The notes: generated from the letters alone by a model not told the origin. 64,000 nucleotides of DNA from Heterodera schachtii (GCA_023374025.1 SIJG01000002.1:1771790-1835789), one strand, 5' to 3'; shown: positions 46,912 through 60,200, counted from the first letter of the stretch. Translations and numbers: made by a program.

Positions 46912-49746
46912 ATGTTGGAGGACGGCCAATTGAGTACCACGGACGGCCTTTCGACTATCGTCGGTTCCATTTACATTGGCATCGCATTGGTCGGCTTGGT
47001 CCTTAACGTGTCCACTTGTGTGATGATCGCTTCAAGACGGGTGTGTGGGGTGATCAGTGCAGCAGCTAACTGATCAGAATACAACACTTACAGTGATTGC
47101 CATTTGTTTGCTTGCTTTTCAGGTGTATCGCCTTTCTGCCTATACGATTATGGCCAATGTAATTAATAATTATATTTTTAAATAAATGATAGGTTGATAA
47201 AAGTGAAATTTTGCATTCAAATTGCTTTGAGTTTGGCATTTTTCGGTGGCACTTGCCGACTGTGCCACGCTTATCGTTGCGGGCATCGCCTGCGGGTGCG
47301 CGTTGCTAATTCCGCCTGGAGCAGAGGCAAAAAACAACTCATGTATTGCCGAAAATGATTCCGGTGGAAATTTCTCTTATGTTGGCCAAGTGATTGGCGA
47401 GCGAATCATCGGCATTTCTGACTTTGGCATTGCTTTTGGCGAAATTTCTTCATGGACTGCGGGGTGTTTTGTCATACGCTTATCTTGGCATCAATCGGTC
47501 AGATTTGGACGCTGATTTTGAGCATCACAAAGAATCATTATCAATTATTCAAAATTTATTTTTTGAATATTTTAATTATTTTAGTTTTTTTAAATTTTTT
47601 ATCCGATTATTAAAATAAAATAAATTTTAAATACATTTTTATTTCAGTTGTGTGGCCATCCGCTTTTACGGCACTCGTGCCAAACAGTTAAACCAAGTTT
47701 GGGTGGCACTGATTGTGTCCGTGCTGAGTTGGGCCTTCGGATTCGTATTGGGTGGATTAAAAATATTATTATTATTTTTGAATCTTTGCTTAACTCGGCA
47801 GCTTTGCTCGGCACTTTCCCTGTGCCCGTGGTGGCCATTCAGCCCACCCTTTGGACTATCGGAATGCGCGAAGAAGGCACCCAACGCAAAGGTGTAAATC
47901 CTTTGAACGCACAATTCGATTTTTTGGAGATTTTCTCGGCTTTTTAACTGTTTGCATGATATTTGGCACGCCAATTAGGGAATTCAATTGAAAAACGGTT
48001 GAAAAAATGAGCAATTAGCTCTTGGCCCATTAAGCCATTCTGACCCACGCTTCGCTGGCCCTTCTCGGCTTCAGTGTCGCCTTTCAATGGATTTGCTCCT
48101 TTTTGGTCGGCCTTTTTTATATTTTTCCGAAATTAATTAATCGCCTTCATTAAGGTGCTTCATAAAATTTTTGTGGTCCGAAGAAAAATTATGTGCAATA
48201 AATTGGGCGCGGACTCGGCGAATCGCTTCAGAAAACAGGCGCGACTGACCTTTCAGGTGGGCAAACGCCGTCCAATTGGAAAAGCGATTAAGCCATTGCT
48301 AATTAATTGTTTTGCCAGTTTTTCTACCCCTCTTTGTTTTGTGCCGCCTCCTCCGCCCTCCAATTCGCAAAACCGTTGCTCCACCGGCACTTCCGTCTCG
48401 CCAATCCGTCACTGATCGCCCTGCATTTGGTTGGTTTGATCGGCAACAGAACGGCATTATTTTGCTGTTCCTTTAACATTTCCTCCAATTTCAGTTTTGG
48501 TTGCTCAACCACGCGTGCAACCCGAGTAATTTTTAACAATCGCTTCAATTAGCATTTAATTAGGCCCGCCATTCCCTCTGTCAATCATTCAATTAGCATT
48601 TAATTAGCCCCGCCTCTCCCTTGTGTAAGACGCATTGGAAACTTTCGCATAGCATTCGTATTTTGCCCATTATGGATTCAGAATTTGGCCCTGAATGGCT
48701 TTTTCCTTTCCTCGCCCCTTTCTACAGTATACTTCATACAGTTCGTCCCCCTTTCCACAGTAATCTACGCCTATTTCAATGAACGCATGCGTTCCTCGTA
48801 CATTGAAATGTTTTCGTGCGCCTTTCTCCGTTCCTCACTCCGACGACGTAAACGCCGCTACTTTGACAATCCGTTGGGCATGTCATGGGCCACGCGACTG
48901 TGCGCCTTCGCCGGACTGCCAATGGCACGGTATTACCGTACCGCAAAGGGGCGGCAATACAGTAGCCAGAGTCTGCAGACAGTTATGGACTTAATGGGCG
49001 CATTTTGCTGCACGCCCCTTAATTCGCGTGCCATTCCTCCCATTCCCACAGAATTGGTCGTTCGGCTAAGCGTCGGCCACACTCCCGCGCCGGCGGTTCC
49101 TCCGCAGAAAAATCCAACGGGAATTTTGTGCGCTCATCACTGCAGTTGCAGTCACGCGACTTCGAACAGTACACAGAAAAAAGAGAATAGGGGGGGGGGG
49201 AAGGACAATGGAAAAAAAGTATGAGGGAAGAATCAATTCTCGAGCCTTAAAAACGGGCTCGAGATTCTCGAATTTGCCGACAAAAGGCAAAGGGACGGAA
49301 GGGCATCCCTTGAAAAGGGCCAAGAAGAAAAATTGGCAATTAAATTAGCATTTAACTCAATGCTTTCACTCAATGCTTTCATGCTTTCCCACACACAGAC
49401 TCTGTGAGTTCATGATGCGCGTCAGTCCGCTGAATGATTCGTCGGAGGGATGGCGCGAGTCCGTCTCGCGCTCCGCCTCCGCGTCTTCGTCCTCCGGCGA
49501 AGAGGAGGGCTTTTGGCCCGGAAGGAAGGTTCGATCGGAGGTCAGTGATCAGTGCAGGGAGACAATCGATGATATGCCCGCCAAATTCAGGGCGGCCTTT
49601 TGAGTGCGGTGGAGGCCGTCCGCCGTTTGTCCAACAATTCCATTTCCATCGCGCAACAGTCAATCCGGGAGCCGTCCCGTTCCATCGTTTTGCTGAACAT
49701 GGACCGAACATTGGAGAAACGGTACAGCAACAAAAGCAGCATTTGA
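46912..49746 (+). CDS. Rhodopsin-like 7TM receptor (nematode serpentine type), with two one-base defects
   Basis: G-protein-coupled receptor, probably chemosensory; subfamily not certain (Srx-like layout). Exons: 46912-47040, 47123-47158, 47246-47497, 47648-47751, 47802-47891, 48035-48105, 48155-48256, 48319-48433, 48728-49127, 49399-49528, 49591-49746. TM1 ends NVSTCVMIASRR; TM2 MANVALADCATLIVAG; TM3 ends SYAYLGINRCVAIRFYG (DRY-like NRC); TM4 WVALIVSVLSWAFGFVLG; TM5 SLALLGFSVAFQWICSFLVL; TM7 STVIYAYFNERMR (NPxxY-like). The Ser-rich cytosolic tail is long. The acceptor of exon 3 reads TTTTTCG|GTGGCA, lacking the A of AG. A GGGG run at 47,461-47,464 is one base too long to keep TM3 in frame. 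All other junctions close. It may be a damaged allele or an assembly artefact. Confidence 0.68.
48546..48614 (+). repeat. Direct repeat of CAATTAGCATTTAATTAG
   Basis: Two near-identical 25-bp copies (48,546-48,570 and 48,590-48,614), each followed by a CCCGCC-like word, in the last long intron of the receptor gene. Confidence 0.85.
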
Positions 49747-49958
49747 TTGGGAGAGAGTGCAAACGGAGGCAGAGAGAGAGAGAGAGGGGGAGGAGAGTGT
49801 GCTGAAGGTGGACACAGCCAGGCAACGAGAGAACCATTAGAGAGTGAATGGACATGGAGAGAAAGTGAAAATAGCGAAAGGAAAGAAGACAGCACAATTC
49901 GCAATTAGATTTATATGAATATTAATTAAGATAAAAATAATTAGTTAATTGAACATTA

Positions 49959-51525
49959 TTAAAGTTCTCCCTTTTCCTTCTCCGCCCCCTTTTTCTTTTT
50001 CTGCTGTTCCGCTTTCTTTGCGTCCGTCTTTTTCTCTACCGTCTCCTTCTTTTCCGTGCTCTTTTCCTTTCCTCCATCCGTCTTTTTCTCTGCCGTCGTC
50101 TCCCTCTTTTCCGTACTCTTTGCCGCTGCCTGCTTCTTTTTCTCCTCCTCTTCTTTCTTTCTCTTTGCAGCCGCTTTTCCTGCCGCGTGTGGACATCCGC
50201 CTTTGCCCACTTCGTCCTCCGCTTTTGGCTCATCCTTTTTCGTCGTTTTCTCCGATTTGGCACTTTTCTAAAAATGAATAAATTAAATCCAAATATAATT
50301 TCTCTGTTTCTCTGTCCACCTTATCTGCCACACTCTCTGCGTCTGTCTTTTTCTTTTTTCCCTCCTCCTCCTCCTTCTCCGTTTTCTCTTCTTCCGCCAC
50401 ACTCTCTCCCTCTTCCGTTCTCTCTGTCCCCTTCTGCTCCTTCTCAAACTCTTCCATGCCCTCTTTCATCGCTCTGATCACATCCGGCACTTAATTAGTC
50501 AAATGTTTACAAATGTTTAGATCAACAAAAGAAGCATTTCTTCCGCTTCTTCTCCTTTACCCTGCGGGAAGTAGGCCACGTTACTCGGATAGTTCTTCTT
50601 ATTATCCACCGGAAGGCGTTTGCCGTGTTTATCTAAATTCAATATAATTTTAATTAAATTAAAATCTATTCGGGAGGGCTAAATAAATAAACAGGATGCG
50701 TTAGGCTTGGATAAGTACGACTCGTTTTTTGTGTCTCGAGAGTGCCGTTTCTTTGCGAGTCCCGAAACCGGGCAAGTGCCCCAATCAACCTATGGATGGT
50801 TCAGTAACGGCACAATTTCCACTCACTCAGAATGAACAGTCTCGGGATGTACCGTCCGTCCGGCGCGTACTCCTCCTCCTCCGGCTCCTCCTCGTCCTCC
50901 GTGTTCACCATCACAAACTGTTTGCTCAGCTCCAACAGTTCCTTCCGTTTTGGAGAGGTGGCAAAACTCTTTTTGAGCGCTGAACAAAACCAAACAATCG
51001 TTTCGCTTTTCGGCATTTTAATGATCAGAGTGAAGTGCCGCGATTTAAAAATGATCAGTGATCAAAGACCGACCATTCGAAAAGTGACCAATTTGATTGA
51101 TTTGTTGGATTGGCAGAGAAAAAGTGCCAATTTCTTATGGAAATATATTTCAAATAGGTTTTAGGGCAAAAGTTCATTTAATTGTAATTTTTACCATCGC
51201 ATGCACCGCACCACGTTTTGTGAATGAGCAGAAAAATTGGCCGATTCAAATCAAGTGCCACCGAAACTGCTTGATCCCACGGCACCCAGTCAATGTCCGT
51301 GCCAAAACCTAAAATTTAATTATTTTTCAAAAAAAAATAGTTAAATTTACCGCCCGAGGGGTCTTTGGATGTTTCCCCTTCTCCGTCACTTTTTGGCCTT
51401 TCGGGCTCAACTTTGTTGCTGTTCTCCGCTTCTTCGGCATTTTCATTGTCAGTGTGTGCCAAAACTGGAGTAAAGCACAGAGAAAGGAATAAAATAAAAA
51501 GGGAGATGAACGGACGACGGCGCAT
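49959..51525 (-). CDS. TXNDC12: Thioredoxin domain-containing protein 12 (ERp18-like) with lysine/glutamate-rich tail
   Basis: Endoplasmic-reticulum thiol oxidoreductase of the ERp18/AGR group, forming or rearranging disulphides in secretory proteins. Exons (minus): 51351-51525, 51195-51308, 50827-50979, 50561-50632, 50320-50489, 49959-50267; 330 aa, all phases closing. Signal peptide [20 protein letters not shown]; thioredoxin domain with active site WCGACD followed by ALKKSF, then [20 protein letters not shown] and [10 protein letters not shown], matching TXNDC12 closely. Human TXNDC12 is about 172 aa. Here about 150 extra residues, almost all K, E, A, T and S, follow the fold, and the chain ends KGEL, where vertebrate TXNDC12 ends EDEL. 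The tail contains one CPHAAG word. The 5' exon adds an acidic linker between signal and fold. Confidence 0.9.
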
Positions 51526-54500
51526 AATTAGCGAAAAAAGCAAAAATAATTAGAAATAAAATTGCTCCCCGACCTTCGGGTAGAGGAAAGTCGGGGTTCC
51601 CCGATAAAATTTGTTGGTAAAAAATCGAAAAAAAAAGAATATTTAAAAAAAGCCTTAGAGAATCATTTAAAGACTCTCTCATCCGTTTGGAAGCAACAGA
51701 AGAGGTTCATAATTCCCCGGATCGAATCCAACCCAAATTTAAAAAGCAATTAATAAATTAGGCAAATATTTTGAATTTATTCCTAAAATTTAAATTTTCG
51801 GCGCCCAAAAGACACAAAAGGAAGGGAAGGAGTTCATCCTAATAAATGTGCAAATGGCTGTTGCTGACTGACTGAACTGACCACGTCCCGTCCGTCCTTC
51901 GCTCTGATCGATTTTGGCGGAAGAATTCTCACTAATTTATTTTTGCGCACAGATCGACGTAGGACAAATGAAAAGAGAACGGGAAGAGAAGAGAGCGCAG
52001 GGAAGAAAGAACAACGAGTGATCGGGGGAGAGTCATTAAACATGCCCAAAGGCACTAATTAGCCAATTAATGATGGACTAATGAGAAAGAAAAAGGGCAC
52101 TTTGAACAATTTGATGATTTTAGCGGGGAGGGGGGGGGGGGGGAGAAGGGCATGGATTGGGAAAAGATTGACGGAGAGATTAATGAGAAAATGAATTTAC
52201 AGCATAATTGTGAAATGGAAGAAAAACAAATGCCCAACAGAAAAGCGACGTGGGAAAAGGGCAATTAAATAGGAAAATAAAGTGTAATTGAATTTGTTTG
52301 ATCAATTCGAACATCGCTAATCACATTTCACAGAATGATGGCTACCCAACTATTAAATACAAATCACTGATCACTGATCAGTGAGTGATCAATCAATCAT
52401 CCCAATCGGTCGTATCATTCTTAATTCATCGCATCGAATCGTCTTTTTAATGACAATTTGTGTCATCCCAAGGGCACCAAAAATGAGTTTCTGCCGATTT
52501 CAGCCCAATTTCGGTTGGTCCGCTTCTGCTGATCAGCCCCAAATAGTGAATGAATGGATGAATTTGTTCCCATTTCCCGTTTTTCGCTTCGCAATTATTC
52601 CCTCCGGTGGTTTTTCCGCCGGTCCGTCCGTTTTTTTGTCCACTTCAAATCCGACAATTTTTGAATATTCTTCCGCATTTCGCTGCACAATTCTTCGATT
52701 TTTGTGTCGCATGGATCAATCAAAATTAATAATTAAAAAATAATAATAATTTTTACAAAATTTACAGTAAACTTCCCTTTTTATGGCCATTTTTTTTTCT
52801 ATTTTTCCTCCTCTTTTTGTAATGCTTTTCCATTTTCCATTTTTGTTTTATTTATTTCTCACTTCGTCCGCTCCTTTTTCTTCTGCTGTCGTTCGTTCGT
52901 TCGTTCGTTCGTTTATTTCTCTCCTTTCATCAGTCATCGGTAAGCTAAAAAAATGCTTTTATCGGCGGCCAATTTTTTTTTTGTCCGATGACTCATCCAT
53001 TTTTGTTCCCTTCTGATAGCATTTTCATTTCTGATCACTTTAAGTGAAAAGCCAAAACTTTGCTTGACCGCTAAAAAAGAAGCCAATGCGTTCGTCTGTC
53101 CTTTTTTTCCAATTAAATTCGATTCGATTCGAATCTTTCGAGTGTCCGCCCTCCCCCCGCCCCCCCCCCCCCAATCCCATCGGTAAGCAGCTGATCCCCT
53201 CCTTCCCCCGTCTTCTGCTGCTTCTTTCCGCCATGTCCCAATCTCGGCCAACAGAAGCGCAGCAGTTGTCCGGCCCGCGTTTTGCTCCGATCGGCCATTT
53301 GAAGTGGCCACCGAACGACGGCGGCCGATGCTCCGTCCGTCCGCTTTTGTCGGGTCCATCCGGGCCGTCTCCATCCCTCGCGGGCCATTCCTTCCCTCCC
53401 CCCAAAATCCCCCGTCGTTCGTCCATCCCGATAATCCACTTTACACAAAACAATTCATCATCAACATCCACTACTTGGATTGGATGATGGATGATTGGGG
53501 CTGTTTGTCGTCGTCGTCGTCGTCGTTCTGCCCGGAGGGGAAGGACTGGTCCATTCATTCCATCCGCCGACGACGACGACGCGACGATCGAACGCATTTT
53601 CATTCATTCTTCCGCCGCCCAATTGTCGCGCCAAGTTCATTTTGTTTTTGTTGTTTTTTTTTGTAACTTTTTATTTTATTGGCACTCTTTCTGCTGCTAA
53701 TCATTATTTATGTTCGGCTTTGGTCCGATCAGATTTGAAAATTGTACCAAATGGACGGATTGTTAATTAATTAACGGGGGACAGTGCGTAAAGTGAAAGC
53801 TGACGACAAATCAGTCATTTGATCACGGAAAGTGCAATTTTAAATTCATACGATCCTCGAACCAACGTGTGCTTTTCCTCCGCTTGCTTTCATTCGATTA
53901 TTCCGTCCCTTCTCAAAGTCACATTTCATATCGAGGCCATCATCCCCCCCTTTCCCCTCTTTCATCCCCCCCGTCTTCTCTTCCCCCTCCCCCCTTTTTC
54001 CAAGGTCGCCGCGAATCGCGACGATTCATCCCAATTTTATTGCCCCAATTCGTCAGTTCAGTCCCCATTTTCTGTCTTCCATTAAACTGGTTATCCGCCG
54101 CGGCACAGAATGCCAATCGGCGACTCCAATTTAAAAAATGGGTGCGACATTCGCTTTTTGTGCCATTCCCTCGCTCAGCCCATTAAATGCAAAACTTTCT
54201 CATCCAAACTGACGGAATGAGCATTCCATTTGCTGATCGATGATCAGTCAATGCTCCGTTCAGAAAAGGGATAATTTATGGATTCATTCATTCATTTGCG
54301 ATGGCAGGCGACGATTTGTTTTATTTTGTTTCGCTTTCCCTTCCAAAAAAAAAATTTAAAAAAAATTTATCATTTTTTAAAATAAGTAAATGTCAAATAA
54401 AAGCTCTTACATTTTCTGCTGTAGTTGGTGGGAAGGCCAAATGCTTCTGATTAATGTTCTTCTTCTGCCCATAAAACGTTTGTTTCGTTTCTTCGCTTAA

Positions 54501-57273
54501 AAAGCATTCGATCCGATCAGTCTGATCACTTTTTGCTTTTCCTCACCCCCTCACCCTGCTATTTGTCCTCCGTTCCACCAAATTATATCATTACGATACG
54601 ATCATTCGTCTCTCTTTTATATGAGAGGCTTAACATTTATTATAGTAAAAAGAAGCCAAAAATGAAAAATTTATGTGCCCTCGGGGAAATGCTAAATTGA
54701 CTTGTGCTAGGAGAGAATGGCATTTCTCAAAAGCATTCGGCATTACTTTTTGGCATTATTTTGCTTTGCCTTTACAAATTTCCAATCGATTTCTGCCCTT
54801 TTAAATTATGCTTCAAATTCGCAATTTTCAAATGTTTCTTCGTCTCCATTTGCGCTGTGTTTTACCCACACAAATAAATCCCCGGAAGGCGTCGCCAAAA
54901 GCCAACCCAAACACAAATTAAAAGGGCGGGGGGGGGGGGGGAATCGATGGGCATTCATTGCAAATGCCGCTCCTCCCCCCCCCCCCCCCCCCACAATTTC
55001 CATTTCCATTTTCATCCCCTCGGGCGCATAAATTGGGTCTTAAGGGAAGGCACAGTTTCATTCTTCATTCATTCAATTGCATGTGAATTGATGCTTTGGG
55101 CTTTGAGGTGCCCCTTCAAATAAATTCAAATTTTACCTTTCAATTTTTTACAATTTCTCACTTTTTTGATATTTCGTCGGATTTCCGCCACTTTTTCCAA
55201 TTATCCTTTCGATGCTTTGCGGCGGTGAACGAATCGATGGATTTGTGTGGATTTCCTGACACCACCCTCAACTATTTTCCTGTTCTTTTCGCACATTGTC
55301 TCTTTTTAGTGCTTACTTTTTGTCCCTCCATCCTCTCTCATTTTTTCTTTACCAAAATTCCCTCGGGGGTCAAATTAAAGGAGGGCTTTTAAAACCCATT
55401 CCTAAAGCCTAAATAATTAGCAAATGCGGGAAATAATCGTCGAAAAAAGAAAGTCATCGACTTAAAAAAAGCTTTATTAAATTGGAGCTTAAATAGAAAA
55501 TAAAACTTACTTTTTTCTTCCCATTAAAAAAGCAATTTTTTGCCTTTCTCATTTTATAAATATAAAAATTGCATTCATTTTTTGAATTTTTTCGTTTGTT
55601 TGTTTGGCCTTTTGCCTGTCATTTGATCGTATAAATTCGCCGCTTCCCCCGCCCCCTCCAAAATGCTAATTGCCCAATTCTTTTGAATTCTTCTCACAAA
55701 TGTTGATCAGTCGCCCGTCGCTGCCTTTGGTCATTTGAGCCCCGTTTTTGAAGCACAAAACATTTGGCGACGAATTTGGGGGGACAGACAAAAGCATCCG
55801 TTAGGGGACAGAAGGAAAATTAAAAAAAGCAATTAGGGAAATTGACTAATTAAGCACTTAATTGCTTTTAAGGGGCCAACAATAAATGGCTGTTTTAGGC
55901 GGACCGAAGATCAAATCAGACACAGACACTTTTTAATCTCAAATATCTCTGATCAGAATTGACCATTTTTGGCTCTGCATGATATGTCAATATTTTCCTT
56001 CTTTTTGCATCATATTAATTTTAAAATAATTTAAAACAAATATTTAAAAATAAAATGCAAATTTAAATGTTTGAAAAAAATATCCCTTCAAATTCCGTCA
56101 TAATTTCAGTTTCATAAGGAAAAGGATGAATGTTTTTTTGGGCTCTCTCTTTGACCATCCGTCGTCACTTTTGCTCAATCCGCACACATCGAAAGCCAAG
56201 GAAAGCATTGGTTAGATTAATCCAATTTGTTGTGCTCTTTTTGCTCTCTTTGCTCCGTTTGCCGACGGCGTTATGCCCCGAGGGAAAAGCGACAAAAATT
56301 GCGCATTATTTTTATTAATCACTGCGCAGTGCCCCGAGGACATTTTCTGTCCATAAAAGGGACGGGGCTTTGTTTTCTTTATTTACTTACGAGCATTTTT
56401 TCATTTTTAGGCTTGTTAAATTCAAAATTCAACATTGGATTTATTTGTCATCGTTTGCTTGTTGAGAATTTGATTTATTTTATTTGAGTGGTCTTTTGAA
56501 GTGCCACCTTTAAATGATTGGATTAATTTAATAATAAACACTTTCGGCTCTGCCCTAATAGCTGCTGATTACTCTCTGCTAAACATATAGTTTTACCGTT
56601 AACGTGCTGTTGCTTCTGTCATTTTCATCCCCTTTCGTTGTAATTACATCCCTTCCCCTCCCTTCCCCTTCCCCCCCCCCCCTCTCTAATGCCCCTCTTC
56701 ACCCTCCCTCTCTTCCCTCCCCCCAATTCCCTCCCCCTCTAATGCCCCTTCATTTGCTCCCCCCCCCCTCCCTTATCTCTTCTTGTCCTGCGTCCACCCC
56801 ATCATCATCCATCATCCCTTCCCTTCCCTTCGGCAGAGGGACGATTCGAATGTTTGCTTTTTTGAATTTCGCCGAAAGGGCCAAAGGGTGGGAGGGGCGG
56901 GGGACGGGGGGGGGACATCCATCGATCGGAAAGGGATTGAACTGTTAGGTGAAGGTGAAGTGAGTGCGATGATTGTCCACTCAAAAGTGGGGGGGGGGGG
57001 GGTCAATTGGGCCAATGGGACGGAAATCTCTCAAATTAAAAAAAGAGAGGACGGCGTGCAGCAGAGGTGAAAGGCTCAAATAATTATTTTATTTTTTATC
57101 CTAGCCAATTATAATTGATCCGTTTCGGTAATTATATTAATTTAAATGATGTAAATCTCCAATTCCATTTTTAATTAATTTTAAATGCATTTTTATTTAC
57201 CAATTTATGCCTTTGAAATGATTTGCTAACCCATGTAAATTGCGTCGTATTTTGTTGCTTCACACTATCGCCA
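51526..57273. other. 5.7-kb gene-free region
   Basis: No supported gene. Contains G-runs (52,130-52,142; 54,930; 56,990), C-runs (53,155-53,172; 54,975-54,992; 56,675), CT-rich blocks (53,940-54,000; 56,640-56,780), a (CGTT)n repeat and TGATCA clusters (52,365-52,395; 54,230-54,246). A GC-richer segment at 53,210-53,620 gives open frames on both strands, but they are Arg/Ser/Pro-rich without a domain. It should include the 5' control regions of the TXNDC12 and prominin genes. Confidence 0.5.
52890..52912 (+). repeat. (CGTT)n microsatellite
   Basis: Nearly six tandem CGTT units. Confidence 0.9.
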
Positions 57274-60200
57274 ATGTCTTCTCCCCCGCCCTCCCCCTCT
57301 TCTCTGCTCCCTTCTCCGATCACTTTTTCTTTTTCCCTTCTCCTCCTTTTGTTCACCGCCGCTTCAGTCCCGGCTAATTCGTCTTCGTCCAATTCGCCGC
57401 CGCCGCCGTTTCGAAATGCGTCGCCGTCGTCCGGCCAAAGTGCGGCGCCGTTGCTGCGTTTTGAGCCTTTCCGCGCCTCGGAGCCCTACCGTTGCGGAAT
57501 GTTCGCGGAACAGTCAAACCAAGCGGACCCGGCGATGCGCGTGTTGCAACGGGCGCAGAACGCACTGATCCGCACACTGTCGCGCCCATTTCCACACCAA
57601 AGTCCGAAATTGTCTCATTAAACTGAACTGATCAGATCGCATTTGAAGAGCATTGATCAAATTAGGAAAATACTGATCAGAGCAGTCATTGTCAATCGAT
57701 TCATTGGTTGCCAATTCTGATCATTTTGCTTTTTCCAGAACTTCTTTCCGACGATGCTTTGCTCGGCAACACCGAAGCATGGAAACAGTCATTTGTTGAG
57801 AGGAGGGATCAGGTGGAGCAGCAGTAACCGATCAAACATTTATTTGTTCATTATCGAAAAAACCTTATTTGTTAGCAGAGGATTTTCGTAATACCACGGG
57901 AAGCCAATTAACGCTCTTTTAATTACCCCATCCCCCCCCACTCTTTATTACTAATTATTCCCCCTCCCTCTTTGATCAGTGGGTGGAATTCGATTTTTGG
58001 TGGCTGATCGGTTCGCTTCTGCTCGTCTCTGTGCCGCCCCTCTTCACTCTGCTCTATTTGCTCTACCGTTGCGTGTCCTGCTGCTGTTGCGGTGCAAAGC
58101 GATCGGAGAAGGCACAATTCGCCGACCGCCGCTTCGACGGCGTCCGTCGATTGGTGCTGAATGCACTGCTCGGACTGCTCGTCGTGGCCAACATGTGAGA
58201 AAGAATAAAATTCGAATGAAAAAGCATTACAATTTTTGGCATTGTGCCGTTTTTGCCATTGCCCCAATTCTATTCAAATTACAGCTTTTGTGCCGCCATT
58301 TTGCTGATCAACACTCAATACGCTCAGCACGGACTCGACGAGTTGCCCACCCGTCTCCATTATTGTGCCAGCGACGTGTTCATCTACCGGGCAGAGACTG
58401 TTGAGGCAATTAAAATTTCCATCAAAAAAAAAGGAATTAAAAACGCCTAAATTAAAGCGAATCCGAAAATTGCTCCGCGACGATTTTTTTGTGCTGAACG
58501 GTTCACTGAACCTGGCATTGGACGGAGCCGGCGAGGCAGTGGTGGAACGACTGAAGAAAGCGACGGGCGCCGGACTGATCAGCGAAGTGATCGACAAGGC
58601 GAACAGTACGGACGGAGGGGGGACGGAAGCAATTAATTAATAATTAATTAATTACTTAATTGAAACCAATGGAATCGTCGGTCAAAATCAAAACATTTTT
58701 GTCGGGCAACTAATTACATAATTAATTGACCTATCGCAGCGGCTCCAAAACACTAAAATTAGGGTAAATCCATTTCAAATTTGCAGATGTTGGTCCAATG
58801 CGAAAACATTTTGATGAGTTAAGCCGCGAGCTTCCGCATGTTTTGGACGCAAGGCATTCGCTGCAAATGCGACTGCTGCGGTTGCGACAGGCGCGCGACA
58901 AACTGCGCGAGTGCGAACGGACCGCCAAAGTGCGTTAAACACAACGCCAAAAAAACCATACAACTTTTGATTTTTGGCGGATAAATATATTTTTCTCTTA
59001 CGTTAAATAAAAAAAAAACAAAATTTAAATGCGGAATTAAGTTTTTGTTTCCAACTATAAATTAAGGACGGCACTCGCGTTGCCCTCTGCCACCAGGCGA
59101 AACAGGCGCTGGCGCCGGTGTTGCAACTGGCGGGCGGCGCGGAGACGGAGGACAAAACGGGCGCCGATTGGGAAAGTGTGGAGAGGGCACGCGAAATGGT
59201 GGGTGTTGTTGTGGCAAGTGCCGGCCCAGCCAAAATTGGCGGATGATCATTGAATAATCATTTGCAATTGGTTGATTCATATTCTCAGTCCGAGTTGTTG
59301 CCCGAGGGAGTGCCGCCGGCGTTGCGCGCCATCGAACAATTGGACTTGGAAGCAAAGTTTGCGCCGGCCAACGAGGGAATGCTGCTGCTGCAACGGGGCG
59401 TTCAGCAGGTGGTCGACTCGCGCAGAAGCGGTGAGCGGACGGGAACATTTGAATTTTCATTCACTTTTAAGAGATTGATTGGTGAAAAACGTCTATTGTT
59501 CTGATACTTTGTCCCCTTTTCTCTGATCAGTGCAAAATCCCGTCGGTTTCCTCATCCACTTAAAATTTTTCAGTTACGGCTTAAACTTTTATGATCATTG
59601 ATCATTCTTGCTTACCTCTTTTTTTTTGTCATGCTGCTGACCAATCTTCATCAGTGAGTTGCCAAATTTTACCTCCGCTGGTCTGAATTTCATATGCAGA
59701 TTGTTTTCTCTGACCAGGGAACTTTTGTTATTCGTCTGATCACTCTCACAACTCTTTTCTCAGTTTATCGGTTGCTAATTTGCCCTTCTGATCAGTTTGT
59801 TATTCCTGTCTAATCAGTGCTAATTATTTTGTATAGTTTGAATATACTTGGTCTGATCACCCTCACAGTCTCTTTTCTCTGTCTGATCATTGTTAATTGC
59901 TTGGTCTTATGTTTCCTTTTTTTAATCTCTGATCAGATGCCAACGATCGCTTGCACGCGTTGGACCGTACGCTGAACGCTCTGCATGATCAGCTTTCGTC
60001 CACAATTAAAGGCATTGATTTGCGCTTTTTGGACGAGCAAATTGTGGACCCGATAATGCTTCACCGAGAACATTTCCGACGAGCTGTTCACATCGGGTAA
60101 ACGGAGAAACGAATGATTTGGCATTGGCACACCCTTTTAAAATTTAACTTAATAAGCATAAATTCATAATTTAGTTGGATCGGCGCTCTCGTGGTTGGTT

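Noticed and set aside
53040..53666. 120-187-codon frames on both strands at 53,040-53,666
   Set aside because: Biased composition, no domain, no splice partners with family similarity; kept as non-coding.
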